Source: Zopfochytrium polystomum (lineage: Eukaryota; Chytridiomycota; Chytridiomycetes; Chytridiales; Chytridiaceae). From it: DNA of 64,000 nt. This document shows, piece after piece, positions 1-10,111 of this stretch. The DNA lies in NCBI GenBank assembly GCA_025765615.1, contig JAIVFJ010000216.1, positions 1-64,000 of the forward strand. The letters run 5' to 3'. Position numbers and translations under genes: made by a program. The first letter of the stretch is position 1. The number at the start of each line of letters is the position of its first letter. The notes beneath the pieces were generated by a model. It worked only from the letters and a program-made list of their open reading frames with translations, searched no databases and was not told the DNA's origin.

Positions 1-2
1 CC

Positions 3-23
3 CGTCAGGGCGAAGCCCTGACG
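3..23. repeat. Short perfect hairpin with GAA loop
   Basis: Nine-base perfect arms (CGTCAGGGC and GCCCTGACG) flank a GAA triloop. The same arm-GAA-arm design recurs many times in the GC-rich array at 32.06-32.49 kb. Function is unknown. Confidence 0.7.
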
Positions 24-41
24 CAAGCAACCGCATCGCTA

Positions 42-130
42 TGTGGCCTGCCACACTTCGTTCATCGTGTCTTGCCACCACCTATATCGTGGCCTGCCAC
101 ACTACGTACATTGTGGCCTGCCACTCTCCG
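42..130. repeat. Tandem repeat of about 23 bp, four units
   Basis: Units begin at 43, 67 (degenerate), 89 and 113. Three contain the same 12-base word GTGGCCTGCCAC, itself a GTGGC/GCCAC inverted repeat. Spacing is 24, 22 and 24 bp. It lies downstream of the endoglycoceramidase gene. Confidence 0.75.
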
Positions 131-622
131 TTTAATCCAGCGGTAGGTTGCCTGTGCGCTGGATTACCCATATGGCGAGGTTGCAGGCTTCGCCTTTCAA
201 TATCTTAAAAATAAATCCCGGGCTTCTTAAAGCACAATGTTCCTCATCACGAAAAGGACCGTGCGGTAGAGCCTTATGGTCTAACCCCAAACCGGAAACC
301 CCCTGCGAAGAAGTCACAGTGGCAATAATCGCTGCGCAGCCACAAGACACAGCCATGTGTGGTTCTTGATTTAAGGCCGTCTTACGGAACACGCGACACA
401 AGTTTGCGTGGATTCCACCGCACTTGGAAAGGCAGAATGTGTTCGTTATTCTCAGTGGAATTCAGTTCTTTGAAGATATCCAGCGCAAAAAAGAAAGAGC
501 ACTTCATTAAAGCCTGAGCAAGGAGTGGCAAACGAGAGTAGCACAGAGAAAAGTCCGAAAATTCTCCGAAGTAAAATAAGGAGAAAAAACCATTAGTCAA
601 TCGATTGTGTGAGCAAGGTGCA
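131..622. other. Intergenic, nothing recognised
   Basis: Only short open frames without family resemblance are present. The stretch holds the 3' flank of the minus-strand gene that ends at 623. Confidence 0.5.
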
Positions 623-2893
623 TCAATGCTGCCCAGCGAGAATTTTCACGTGTACGATCGACTTTGACGGAACTGCGGGCGCGCCGTCCGCCGGTCCCAA
701 GATTAAAAAGCTGGAGCTCGCGCCCGACCCCGACAGCATCCTGAAGCTTCCTGCATCGGCCAGAGCGCCCGTCCCGTCGACGCCCGTCCCCACGGTCACG
801 GTGTACCCCGCCGGGTAGTGCACGCCAATGTTCAGCCGGATCTCCAGCACGTTGCGCGATCCGTCGTGGGAAAACACGAGGTCGAACGCGCCGGTGGTGT
901 CGTTGAACGACATTGTGGTCGGGACGCCCGGGACTGCCGTGGCGTACGTGCGGGAGTAGACGGCGGCCATGTCGGGGCGGATAGCGCCCGTGGCTGGGTC
1001 GCGGAGGCCGTTGTTGGTGCCGGTGATCGGGATGTAGTCGGTGTACTCCCAGCCGGTGTAGCTAAAGAGGTACTTGTCGAGAGGGCAGGACTTCTGGCGG
1101 ATCGCGTCAACGTTGTTGCCATTTTGCCAACCCATCTCAAACTATGCAGTTTTCAAAAGGTGAGAGGAGGGATGGACGGGTTAGGGTTGAATTGGTTGAG
1201 CGGTAGGTGCTTACCTCAGTTAGCATGCCTCCACACCCAAGTCGAAGCATGTCCAGAAGGCGAGCATCGTAATTTACATCAAGTCCGAAAATAAGGGGAG
1301 GTTGATAGTGGTGAAACTATGGTGGGAGACGATGAGAGGATATTCCAAAAAAAGATCCCCGCTGGGACGCTGGGAGGAAAGGAAGTAAAGGAACCCTCAC
1401 CGAAAGAACCGACTTTTTCGCGTAGTCGCTGCCACCGGGAACAGCAGAAAATCCAACAAGAATGTTGTCCCACGTGACAGATTCAAAAAAAGAGTGCGTT
1501 GGGATCGACTGATCTGCACAGGGTTACTGAGCTCTGAAAACAAATCCAAAATCGATTTGTTTAACAAACCGGATGCCAGCGGCTGCCGCGTCGTAAAACT
1601 CCTGCAGGTTGCTTTGTCTGCGACGCCAGGAACGAGGAGTCCAGGATTCGAGTAAACATCTGATGGGAAACAGCGTTCAGTATTGAGGGGCAGCAGAAGA
1701 TTTGCAAATAAAGAACGAAATTGATGCGCACTTCCTGCCCACGGCTCATTCATTAGGTCATAACCAAGCTTGTGAAATGTTTAGCAGAGACCGTTGCAGC
1801 GTAGTCGCCAAAACTGTGGAACAATCCACTTACGATGTTTTTAAAAGGGAGAAAGGCTTTGGCTACTTCCTTCCAGTAATTCACAAACGAATCTCTGAGG
1901 CCGTTGTAGTTCTTATACAGTCTGTCGTCTACACCAATTTTGCAATGAGAGCCATCGTCTTTGCCCCCGAAACTGAATATCTTACATGCAGTTCCAGCGG
2001 CGTAACTGAACAGAAAGGTGCTGTACGCTTTCTTGCCGCAAACGGAGGTTGGGATACCGTCCGCCGTCAGTTTGTCGGGAAGCAAGACGGGGAAAGGAAA
2101 TCCAAAGATAAAGTTCTGGTGGGCGGGTTGTGTGAGGCCAAGGAAAAATTACGTAGTGTTGCGGACTATTTACTCCTTCCAAAGCCGGCTGAGCTGCCCA
2201 CAGCGGAACGCCCTCGCCGCAAAACTTTTCGGACAGGCCGTCTCTGTTTTGGCGAATAAGAAGTCGTAGTAAGTGCCATCAGAATCGCTGTTCCCTCCAA
2301 AAAAAGTTATGACGAAAATTGAAACTGAACTGGTGAAAGTCGAGGAGCACGTAGATCCCGGCGTCCTGGCAGCGCTGCACGATCGTCTTCATGACGTCGA
2401 GGTAGGTATTGTTGAACTGACCGCGGGCAGGTTCCACGCCCGGCCACATGACGCCGAGTCGAATAGCTGTGACGCCGTGAGCGGCGAGGATGTCGATGTC
2501 GTCCTGGTTGAAGGACCATTGTGGGTTCGCGCCGGGATTGATGTCTGGGTGCCACGGGAAGCCCTTGTAGACGACGTTTGTTCCTCCTGTCAAATAAGAG
2601 CGAGATGAGCAAGTGGAGGGGGGTAGTGAAGGCAGTGCAAGGGGCGAGAGAGGAGGGCAATGGGGGAGGAGTGCCACACTCCAGTGAGTGAACCTGAAAA
2701 TGCGTGAGCGGCCCAACTCGTCGACGAACAGCTGCCTGTTTGTGGACACGATGCGGGCAGGCGCCGACTGCGGCGGAATCGACACGGCGGCGTCGACCGC
2801 GGCGGGGAGCGGGGCGATCCCGGCTGCGATGGCGGCAATGGCAGCCAAGAGAGCGAGGGTCTTGGCGGTGGAAGGACGGGCGGCGGCGGTCAT
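623..2893 (-). CDS. Endoglycoceramidase-like glycoside hydrolase (GH5), nine exons, secreted
   Basis: Enzymes of this family cleave the link between glycan and ceramide in glycosphingolipids. The start (2893) gives a signal peptide rich in Ala/Leu. My exon model is 2893-2694 (or -2680), 2586-2331, 2243-2174, 2115-1834, 1768-1732, 1659-1570, 1513-1401, 1316-1215 and 1141-623. Family landmarks appear in order: GTNVVYKGFPWHPD, RLGVMWPGVEP, DFHQDGLSEKFCGEGVP (across a splice), ILGYDLMNEPWAG with the predicted acid/base Glu, NPGLLVPGVADK, TWDNILVGFSAVPGG, FHHYQPP, GGMLTE with the predicted nucleophile Glu, then a C-terminal beta domain. The first splice is ambiguous: donor 2694 leaves one base too many, while donor 2680 keeps the frame but adds about four residues. 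About 20 residues across exons 6 and 7 are read in a shifted frame between two compensating one-base changes. The call rests on remembered family motifs. Confidence 0.88.
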
Positions 2894-4930
2894 GGGAGGC
2901 AGTGTCTCTGAGCTGCCCTTTTTTGGTAAATTCGTATCCGCTTCTTTGTCGATTAATATATTCTAGTGTACTGAAGATTTTTGCCTGTTTTGGAAACACT
3001 GCACGCGCAAGCAGAATGGCGCTGAATGGGCCGGACGCGTCATTCTTGGATTCTTGAGGGAGGAGCATTGATTTATTTCAAAGTGTGTGCATTCGTCAGC
3101 ACCGACCTCATAAGTAATGCGTCGTCGTGCAGCACGCTGACAGGGGAGACGGACGTCCTGTTGCTGTTGCTATACGCAGCCGCCACCCTGGGTGTATTTT
3201 CCTTCATTGATTTTTATTCATTTCCTGATGCTGGTGGCTCTCAACCGATTGCACTTTCCACCCTGGTTGATCTGGTGTTGGTTGCTGGCAGTGATCTCAC
3301 CAATGCTGATGGAGCCGCAGATCCAGCTTGAGCTGATAATTTCAGGTACGTTCATCGATCGTGCCCACCAACCTGGCAAACCCCGGACATGAGCTTTCCA
3401 CCAACTCAAACTGACTTGGAATGCGAGTTGTAGCTTTTGCTGAGAGTTTTCTCTGCCTAGATGTGTTTGGCATTCCACGAACCTTCACTGTTTCTGGTGT
3501 TAGGCGGAACTGACTGGTTAGCAGCAAGAGGCACAAGACAGACCCGAACCTATTGTGACTGTCAGTTATCGTTCTCACAATGCCCATGGGAGAGCGAGCC
3601 ACTGCCAATGCAGACCTGGGCGCTGGCTTGCGCTGATGACAAATACTCCGAGTATTAAGTGGAACAGAAACCTGGTGTCAACAGTTTTCCTCCTCCTCTG
3701 CCCAAGCAGATAATATAGGAGAGGTTTTTACCCTGTGCCAGTCACGCTTGCCTAGCAACTATTACAGCGTGTATATTATCATCATGTATCAATAATTCAT
3801 AACAGAGTTTTTTCTCTTTCTCTCCAAGGTGGGGAGAAGAACCACCCACAAATACACATCTCCACTTCATTCACTCCTTCCACTCACTAACTCAGAGTAC
3901 TGTTTACAAATCAGCGTGCCAGCTATCTGGCTGCATCAACCACAGATTCTCGCTCTGGAAAAACACTCTCCACCACCTCCAACAAACAGAATCAGCATAG
4001 CTCAACTTTAGAAACGATTTCGTTTGGGAGCCCCAAAATTTTCGACGCCCTCTCCCAGCCAACCCTGTCATCTAATCCGGGCTCGCTATAAGGCATTCAA
4101 AAGCCCTGAATCTCCTCTTTCCAACAAGCTATCAAGGAGCTCTCTACGTTGTCTCTACGGAATTTGATTGATCGCTGAAGTCAAAAACGCTTCCTCAACT
4201 TTGAGTGACATCGTTGCAACAGGGAGAAGCGATCAGAGGACGCCCTTGCACAGCTGTATTTGCCTGCTTCTGCTCTTTCGATTGATATCTAAAGCGCTGC
4301 GCTGCAACACCTACAGCAGGAGCTACAAGAGATTTTGATAAGTGGGTCCAAAAAGTCGAACTACCACTACCTCCAACCACAATTTTGTCCTTTCTTGTGT
4401 GACAAGTCACCCAGGAGCAGACCAACTTGCTTTAAGTTCTCTTTATTCCGCTCTCCTACACTCTCCAAAGGAAAACACGACCAAAACTTTGATCCTCAGC
4501 CTGAAATTCAGCGCACAGTCGCTAATCAACAGTGCCAACCTGCTATTCCGATTTCAGAATTTTCCATCCATCAATCAGCTTGCAACAAGCATTTGTGTGC
4601 AACACATCTTCTATTCTGGACCATTTCTCCATCAAGTAGAGCATCAAACAATTCCTAGAGTCACTATTTGTCACTGCCGGACTGTTGAGCAACCCTCCAA
4701 ATTTTTACCAGCTACTGGTTTTCTCCTGCAACAGAATCAATACTATGCGCAACGCAATGTCATCCAACCTAAACTCGTTTGTTGGCATGTTCACTGGCAA
4801 GACGCTGATGGAATTCATGACTTTATTAGCAACCTTGATGTCAGGAACAGGGCAGGACAGGACAAGGCAGACAAGGAACTGAGAGGAGTGATGATTGTAT
4901 TGGAAACAATAATTCACTTGAGTGATGGGA
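2894..4930. other. Intergenic, no gene recognised
   Basis: Upstream region of the endoglycoceramidase gene, followed by AT-richer sequence with only short, unconvincing open frames on both strands. The stretch 4020-4930 lies downstream (minus strand) of the heat-shock-type promoter at 4947-5111, but no conserved coding region was found there. Confidence 0.4.
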
Positions 4931-4946
4931 CAGGTCCCCCATCCCC

Positions 4947-5111
4947 CTTTTATACCTCTTGAGAGTGTTCCTTGTCAAGACTCAAGAAAGTTCCAGAAAG
5001 AGCAATTAGTAATACAATGATACCAATGATACCAATGACAACAAGACAAGTCAGGAAAGCAAAGAAGGTTCCAGAAGGTTCCAGAAGGTTCCATGAAGGA
5101 ATGTTCTAGAA
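4947..5111 (-). promoter_or_regulatory. Heat-shock-type promoter: HSE arrays plus TATA box
   Basis: Alternating GAA and TTC triplets spaced by two bases form a canonical heat shock element. GAA starts at 5064, 5074, 5084; TTC at 5069, 5079, 5089; further GAA/TTC/GAA units follow at 5095, 5104 and 5109. A second, three-unit element (GAA-TTC-GAA) lies at 4986-4998. A good TATA box, TATAAAAG on the minus strand, occupies 4947-4954, about 32 bp beyond the proximal element. The order distal HSE, proximal HSE, TATA implies minus-strand transcription starting near 4920. Known: HSF trimers bind such arrays. No heat-shock protein gene follows in the window, so the promoter may belong to a decayed gene or a mobile element. 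Confidence 0.75.
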
Positions 5112-5519
5112 GGTTTCCAGAGGTTTTCCAGAGGGTGATTCATAACACTTCAGATCAAGGTTATTGGGTGAAAAGTGAATCCAGGACCTAACGCAGACAG
5201 ACCTATTCCGTCTTGAGAGACCTTTCTGCAACGAGGAGCCTTCCATACATACGTCACACACCTACCCAAGGATCAGTGGGACAGATGGCGTTTCAGGTTG
5301 CACTGTCAAAATGGTGGGCACAGCACACCAGAGCCAAAGGCTGGTGAAACACTCTGAAGAGTTAGGTGAAGACGGCGGTGATTCTAGCTTTGCTTTCCTA
5401 GGCTTCACTGGCGAGGACAATGCGATTAGAATCACACTCAATGGGTTCAGAGAAATGTTGAACTGGGGCAGCTCACAGCAGCTCCAGGTCAGCTGACTGT
5501 TGTCTGAACCAATGTTGAA

Positions 5520-5775
5520 CCAAGGACTGGTTCATTTGAATGCCCCTGATGATTTAAATCATCTTTCCTCTGTGGGAAAACTGGTCACTGGACACAGACC
5601 TCTGGACAGACCTTGGTTGATTTTGAAATGCTCCTGAAGATTTCAAATCATTTTCCCCTCTCTGTGGGGAGACCAGTGCTTGCACACTGGGCTCCACACA
5701 GAGCTTGGTTGATTTGAAATGCTCTGAAAATCTCAAATCACCCTCCCTCTGTGGGAAGGGGTTTACAACACCTCC
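5520..5775. repeat. Degenerate tandem repeat, about 90 bp, three units
   Basis: Each unit carries a short AT-rich inverted repeat (for example TTTGAAAT... ATTTCAAA or GATTTAAATC), then a CCTCTCTGTGGG-type block. Unit cores lie near 5550, 5635 and 5725. No coding potential is apparent. Confidence 0.6.
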
Positions 5776-6029
5776 CCAGAGCAAAGTCCTGTCTGAAGCT
5801 GTTTGCAACTTGTTCAGATAGGCAAAACAGGAAAACTGGTCAACCTCCCTGCAGGAGTAGTAAATTGGGCAGAGTTTTCTTATTGAAAAAAAAAACTCTC
5901 ACTCCAATTTGCCAGTCCCTGTCTAAAAACAAGCCCTCTTTACCCATTTGCCGCCTCGGTTCCTCGGCCCTTCAACCTTCTTGCGACTCTGCCTCCACTC
6001 ACGACGTCACCTTCTACACTGGTACTTAG

Positions 6030-6196
6030 AGGAGATCAAGAGCTTTCCAATGGTAGTAACGAAATTGCTGTACAATGTCTGTAGCGCCTGTGATCGGTCC
6101 ACGAAGGTGGCAGATCTGAAAGCGTTAACCCCTTCTACTGATGGGATCTTGTTGGAACCAAGGGGGAAGTGATTGGGATGGGTAACAGTTTTTGCA
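6030..6196 (-). pseudogene. LTR element leader and gag start fragment
   Basis: Read on the minus strand after the LTR at 6197-6423 comes a leader containing GTTACCCATCCCAATCACTT and then an open stretch translating near RSATFVDRSQALQTLYSNF. The same leader and peptide follow another LTR at 24.62-24.79 kb on the plus strand. It is interpreted as the beginning of a copia-type gag; the family is inferred from the neighbouring elements. Confidence 0.55.
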
Positions 6197-6423
6197 TGAA
6201 AGAATTTGCTATGTTGGCTGATTGATGGATTGGGCTGCTGTGGTATACACTACTGAAGATGGTGGTGGGGGAGGTTGATCTTGGCTTCTGTCAGTCTTGT
6301 GTTTGTCTTTATACAAAACTGTTACAAGGACCATCACTTGCAAATGCTGCAAGTCATCCTTGCATAGCAGTATCAGGTCAAAGCTCCTGCACACTGCTTA
6401 CACCAAAAGACCGAAAAGTAACA
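6197..6423 (-). repeat. LTR, family A (copia-associated), 5' LTR of a fragment
   Basis: Begins on the minus strand with TGTTACTTTTC and ends CTTTCA. The body matches the LTRs at 15986-16206, 23213-23428, 29596-29833 and 29943-30110, including the block with CTGCACACTGCTTACACC and the promoter-like TTTGTATAAAGACAAACAC. Confidence 0.75.
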
Positions 6424-6848
6424 GGTGGATATGGCCAAAACGTCAGTGCCATAGGTTGTGTGCAGTTGCTGTGTGATGCGTAGGCAATGGGCTCAACTGA
6501 AATTTTCCTCTGCGCAGCTGGGTGCTGGACTGGGATGAGATAGTAAAGGCCGTCACATCGTTCGCCAATCTTGATCCCATGTTGAGATGGAGTGTAGCAA
6601 GATCAAGAAGAAAGACAGAATCTGGAGTGAATAGCCTCCCAGCAGTTGGATCTTGGAGGACATGCAACACAGAGAGGAGTGGTCATAATCTGCTTGTGAG
6701 GTAGGTTTGCCCAGAACGCATATGCTTGGCTGAGTTGTCAGGTGATGGTGAACGTGAATGTTGGTGATGAGGAGGAGGTGGTCCTGGTGGAGGTGGTTCT
6801 GGAGGTGGGGAACCTGTGCCACACACATCCCTAGTGGGTTTGTCTGCC

Positions 6849-7440
6849 ATTGTTTTATCTTGTAGGGACTTTGGAGTAATTAGTTTATAACAGCCTCAGA
6901 TATCCAACGCACAAAAGTAAGCAAGGATGAAATGCACAGGTGATCCTTCCACACGATGCTAGTCTGGGCTCCCCCCAGTACCCTATGAGGTGAGGCAACC
7001 ACTCCCCCATACACAGCTTGCCCTCAACACTACCCCCTGCGTCTCGCCTGGGCACATCAGGAGAATAACTGTCTCCTGGTTGGCGCTCCTCACAGAATGG
7101 GCTCCCTGCTCAGGACTCCACCTCCTCTGACACAGGTCTGGGCCACATTAGCCTACGAGCTGGGGCTTTGGTTGTCGTGGGCCTTCAGTTGCTTCACATT
7201 GCCGGTCTACCCCCGATCCAGTCTCCCTCAGTCATATAGGCGTGCTTTCAATAAGGCCCACTGGAGATGACGTTAATTGCAGTAGCACGGAATCCAACCC
7301 ATCATGCCGTCACCTCCAACACCAGAGCTGTACATCGTTATCTGATTCACTTTCGCTGTGCTTACCTGAGGGGTGACATTTTTTACCAATTCCACCAGGG
7401 CCACTGGTGTTAGTTCTGGCTCAGGTAGCTGTTCAATGTG
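6849..7440 (-). pseudogene. Copia pol fragment: integrase-to-RT linker region
   Basis: Nearly the same sequence as 20258-20825, where it continues from the integrase reading frame of the minus-strand copia element. At 7440 it breaks off abruptly into an LTR of family B. An inverted copy of part of it (26979-27365) precedes copia RT sequence there too, which supports linker identity rather than an independent repeat. Confidence 0.7.
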
Positions 7441-7794
7441 TTGAGATTCGACCCACAGGGTACACTACGCCCATAACTGCTGATCCCTTTGAGTACTCCA
7501 TCCAATCACATTGGATGGGGTGTTTGAAGGGCTCAGTAGATTCAATACTTGAATGGGGCACTTGGAAGGGCTAATCTGTTCTCAATAAAAAGAGATAGGC
7601 AAAGGCAGCTGTTGTTCTGGCTTTGTTCATCCTACCGGTAGGAACAAGGCAATTGGAACATGCACAAAAACGCTCAAACTACACACTCTGGACATGTAAC
7701 ACAGCACAGCAAGCATGCAGAAGCAGTGTACCACTGCCCCATACTCTGAAATTCCGCTCCCTGATCTGGAAATCCACTCTCTGCTTCAGAATTC
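7437..7794 (-). repeat. LTR, family B, solo or truncated
   Basis: Starts TGTTGAGATTCGACCC on the plus strand and is the reverse complement of 24235-24624. In the other copy this end abuts the element leader, so orientation here is minus. It contains the AATAAAAAGAGATAGGCAAAG block shared with the other copy. Confidence 0.65.
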
Positions 7795-7808
7795 AGGGTT
7801 AGGGTTAG
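7795..7808 (+). repeat. Two telomere-type TTAGGG units at a LINE 5' junction
   Basis: AGGGTTAGGGTTAG lies directly between the family B LTR and the 5'-truncated LINE copy. A shorter TTAGGGTTAG also occurs near the 5' end of the next LINE copy (10172). Confidence 0.5.
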
Positions 7809-7816
7809 AGGCTCAA

Positions 7817-10100
7817 GGATGCGACTGGTGTTTGAACGAGTGATTGCACCCCAGGTTGAGTGTGGTTGAAGGCATGATCCATAGGGCGCAGGGAGGTTTC
7901 AGAAGAAAGCGTTCCACCATGGACCAGGCTTACACTTTGCATGAGCTTCAGCAGCTCAACCCCCAGATGCATGTGGTGTATTTGGACATTAAGGCTGCGT
8001 ATGACTGCACAAACAGAGTCTGGTGTGGGACTCCATCTGGTTTGCCAAGAATGACAAGAGTCGTGACTTTACAAGGACCAACTGCTGCCGATCCTCAGAT
8101 CTTTGTTTGATTTCAATGCATGCCAGCTGCTGGTACTTGGGAACAAGTCTGCTCAGATCCAAGTGACAAGAGGATTCTCCAAGGCACAGTCCTGTCACCC
8201 ATGCTGTTCAATGTTGCCATCAACTCCTTGCCTCAGACATTGGCCATGTCTTTCAGGGACCACATGCTGACATTTAATGCAACCTCGCTCAACTCGCTGC
8301 TCTTTGCAGACAACTCCTCAGTTTTTGCCAAGGATGCGACAGTACTTCAGAGAATGCTAGACAAGGTGCATGAGTGGTCCCTTAAGCGGGGGATGACATT
8401 TGCTGCCAAGAAGTGTGTTGCAGTTTCAGCCAAGAAGAATTTGAAGTTGAAGATGAATGGAGTGGAGATTCCCCAGGAGGAGTCTACTACCCAGTTGGGT
8501 CTTGTGCGCACCTGCAGGGGTATTGACTTTGAGGCCTCGCTGGCCATGAGACTGAGGAAAACAGAAAAGATGCTGGCCTTTTTGGCTTCTCGGGGTTTCA
8601 ATGGCTGGGGCTTCAGGCCCGTGAGCTCTTACAGAGTTTACATGTGTTTCCTGAGACCAATGATGGAGTATGGGTTTGCACTGCGCCCCTGACCCACACC
8701 ACAGCTGAAGGATGCGCAGAAGTTGCAGGATAAATGCCTGCGGCAGGCGCTGTCACTGGGGAAGACCTCCTCAGGGCCGGCCCTGCATCTGATGTTTGGA
8801 GTGGTCCCTGTGGCAGCCAGGAACAGGATGCTGAACGCGAGATACTTTTTCAGACTGCACCACATTCAGGATGCTCGCAACACAACGGCTCAGATGTACA
8901 GGCACATGGTGGAAAAGATTGCTTCAGGGGCCTCTGTGGGACAGTCCTTGACAAAGTTCTCGCTTGACTATACGGATATTCAGGATTTCTTTGACTCTGT
9001 GAGGCGGCCCTCCTTTGTGGAGTTGCCACTTGTGGTTCCCACAACCAAGGCCTATGACATTGAGTTGCCGGTGGTGAGAACAAAGAACATTGAGGCTGCA
9101 GACATGCTTGGCAATGCACAAGCGGGCTCTGGTGAGGTGCCAGCAGAAATCCTCCCCCACAGGGGTGGCTCAGGCTTTGGAGGGTGCCTTCACACATGGG
9201 GCCATGCCAAGTTATTCGATCTGGTGCTGCATTTAACAGGAAGTGGCTCAGACACCTGCTGATGTGGATGGCTGGGATGGTAGCATTTCACCAACAGTGT
9301 GCAAGGGCTGACTGTGCAGAGAAATGCACTAGGAGGCACGTTTTGGAGTGTTCAGGGGTTAAGGACAGGCTGGAGAGGCTGCATCCTGAAGTTGATTCCC
9401 ACTGCAGAGCAACAGGATTTGAACATTTCAGCAGTGGATTTGGGCCTAAGGTCGCTGGTCTTTTGGGCCCCCTACAGTGCCAAAGCTGAGGACAAGATCT
9501 CTAAGGAGACTCGCATTAGCATCAAAGAAGATGGGAATGAAGCTGGCCAGGATGATCATGCAGATGCGCATTGAGTGTGGAGGACTTGCGAATTTCACTG
9601 ATGCTTCAGAGACAACAGCAGCAGAGGAGGCAGAGGTCGTGGTGGAGGCAGGTCGTGTGGACCGACAGGATATGAGCATTCAGGAACGGATGGCAGCAGC
9701 CAGGGTGCGCAAGCTTGCAAGGTCGGTCATCATCACCACCTACGATCCAGTACGGAACAAACAGTGGCGGGAGTCAAGGGAGAAGTGGAAGAAGAAGGAA
9801 ACGGAGGGTGTTGAGGGGACAGTGGACGGCAATGGGCATGTGGACTCTGATTCAGAGGAGGAGGCTGGAGCTGGGTGACAGTTTGTGCAGTGTTTCAGGT
9901 GCAGTCCTTCGAACCTCATTTGTTTCTCTATTTGTTTTCTTGTTGTTAAATTTCACCTCACCTCTGTGGATCCTCTCCTCTTTTCCTTTTTGACCTAGTT
10001 GCTGTCTTTGTTTTTCTCTCTTTTGCCTTTTGATTCTCTACTTGGCACCTCTTTCTTGCCTCTGGACATGTTTCTCCTATTTCATATGTATGCACTTTTT
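7817..10100 (+). mobile_element. LINE copy 2, 5'-truncated non-LTR retrotransposon
   Basis: Matches LINE copy 1 from its position about 13874 onward and contributes the 3' half missing there. Readable parts are RT motifs (YLDIKAAYD; LSPMLFNVAINSL; a LLFADNSS version of the YADD box), a conserved thumb region, a C-terminal CCHC-like knuckle (C-ADC-AEKC-H-LEC near 9300-9350) and a charged tail ending in a stop at 9876-9878. A pyrimidine-rich 3' UTR follows to about 10100. Several one-base frameshifts (for example near 8020) make it non-functional. It is joined head to tail with LINE copy 1. Confidence 0.85.
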
Positions 10101-10111
10101 AACTTTCAAAG

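Noticed and set aside
6030..6172. Plus-strand reading (KLLYNVCSACDRSTK) as a pol C-terminus
   Set aside because: The minus-strand reading is conserved in the second copy at 24.69-24.79 kb and follows the 5' LTR and leader, as a gag should.
6849..7440. Independent SINE-like repeat shared by three loci
   Set aside because: In all places it is in copia order next to integrase or RT sequence, so it is the copia linker.
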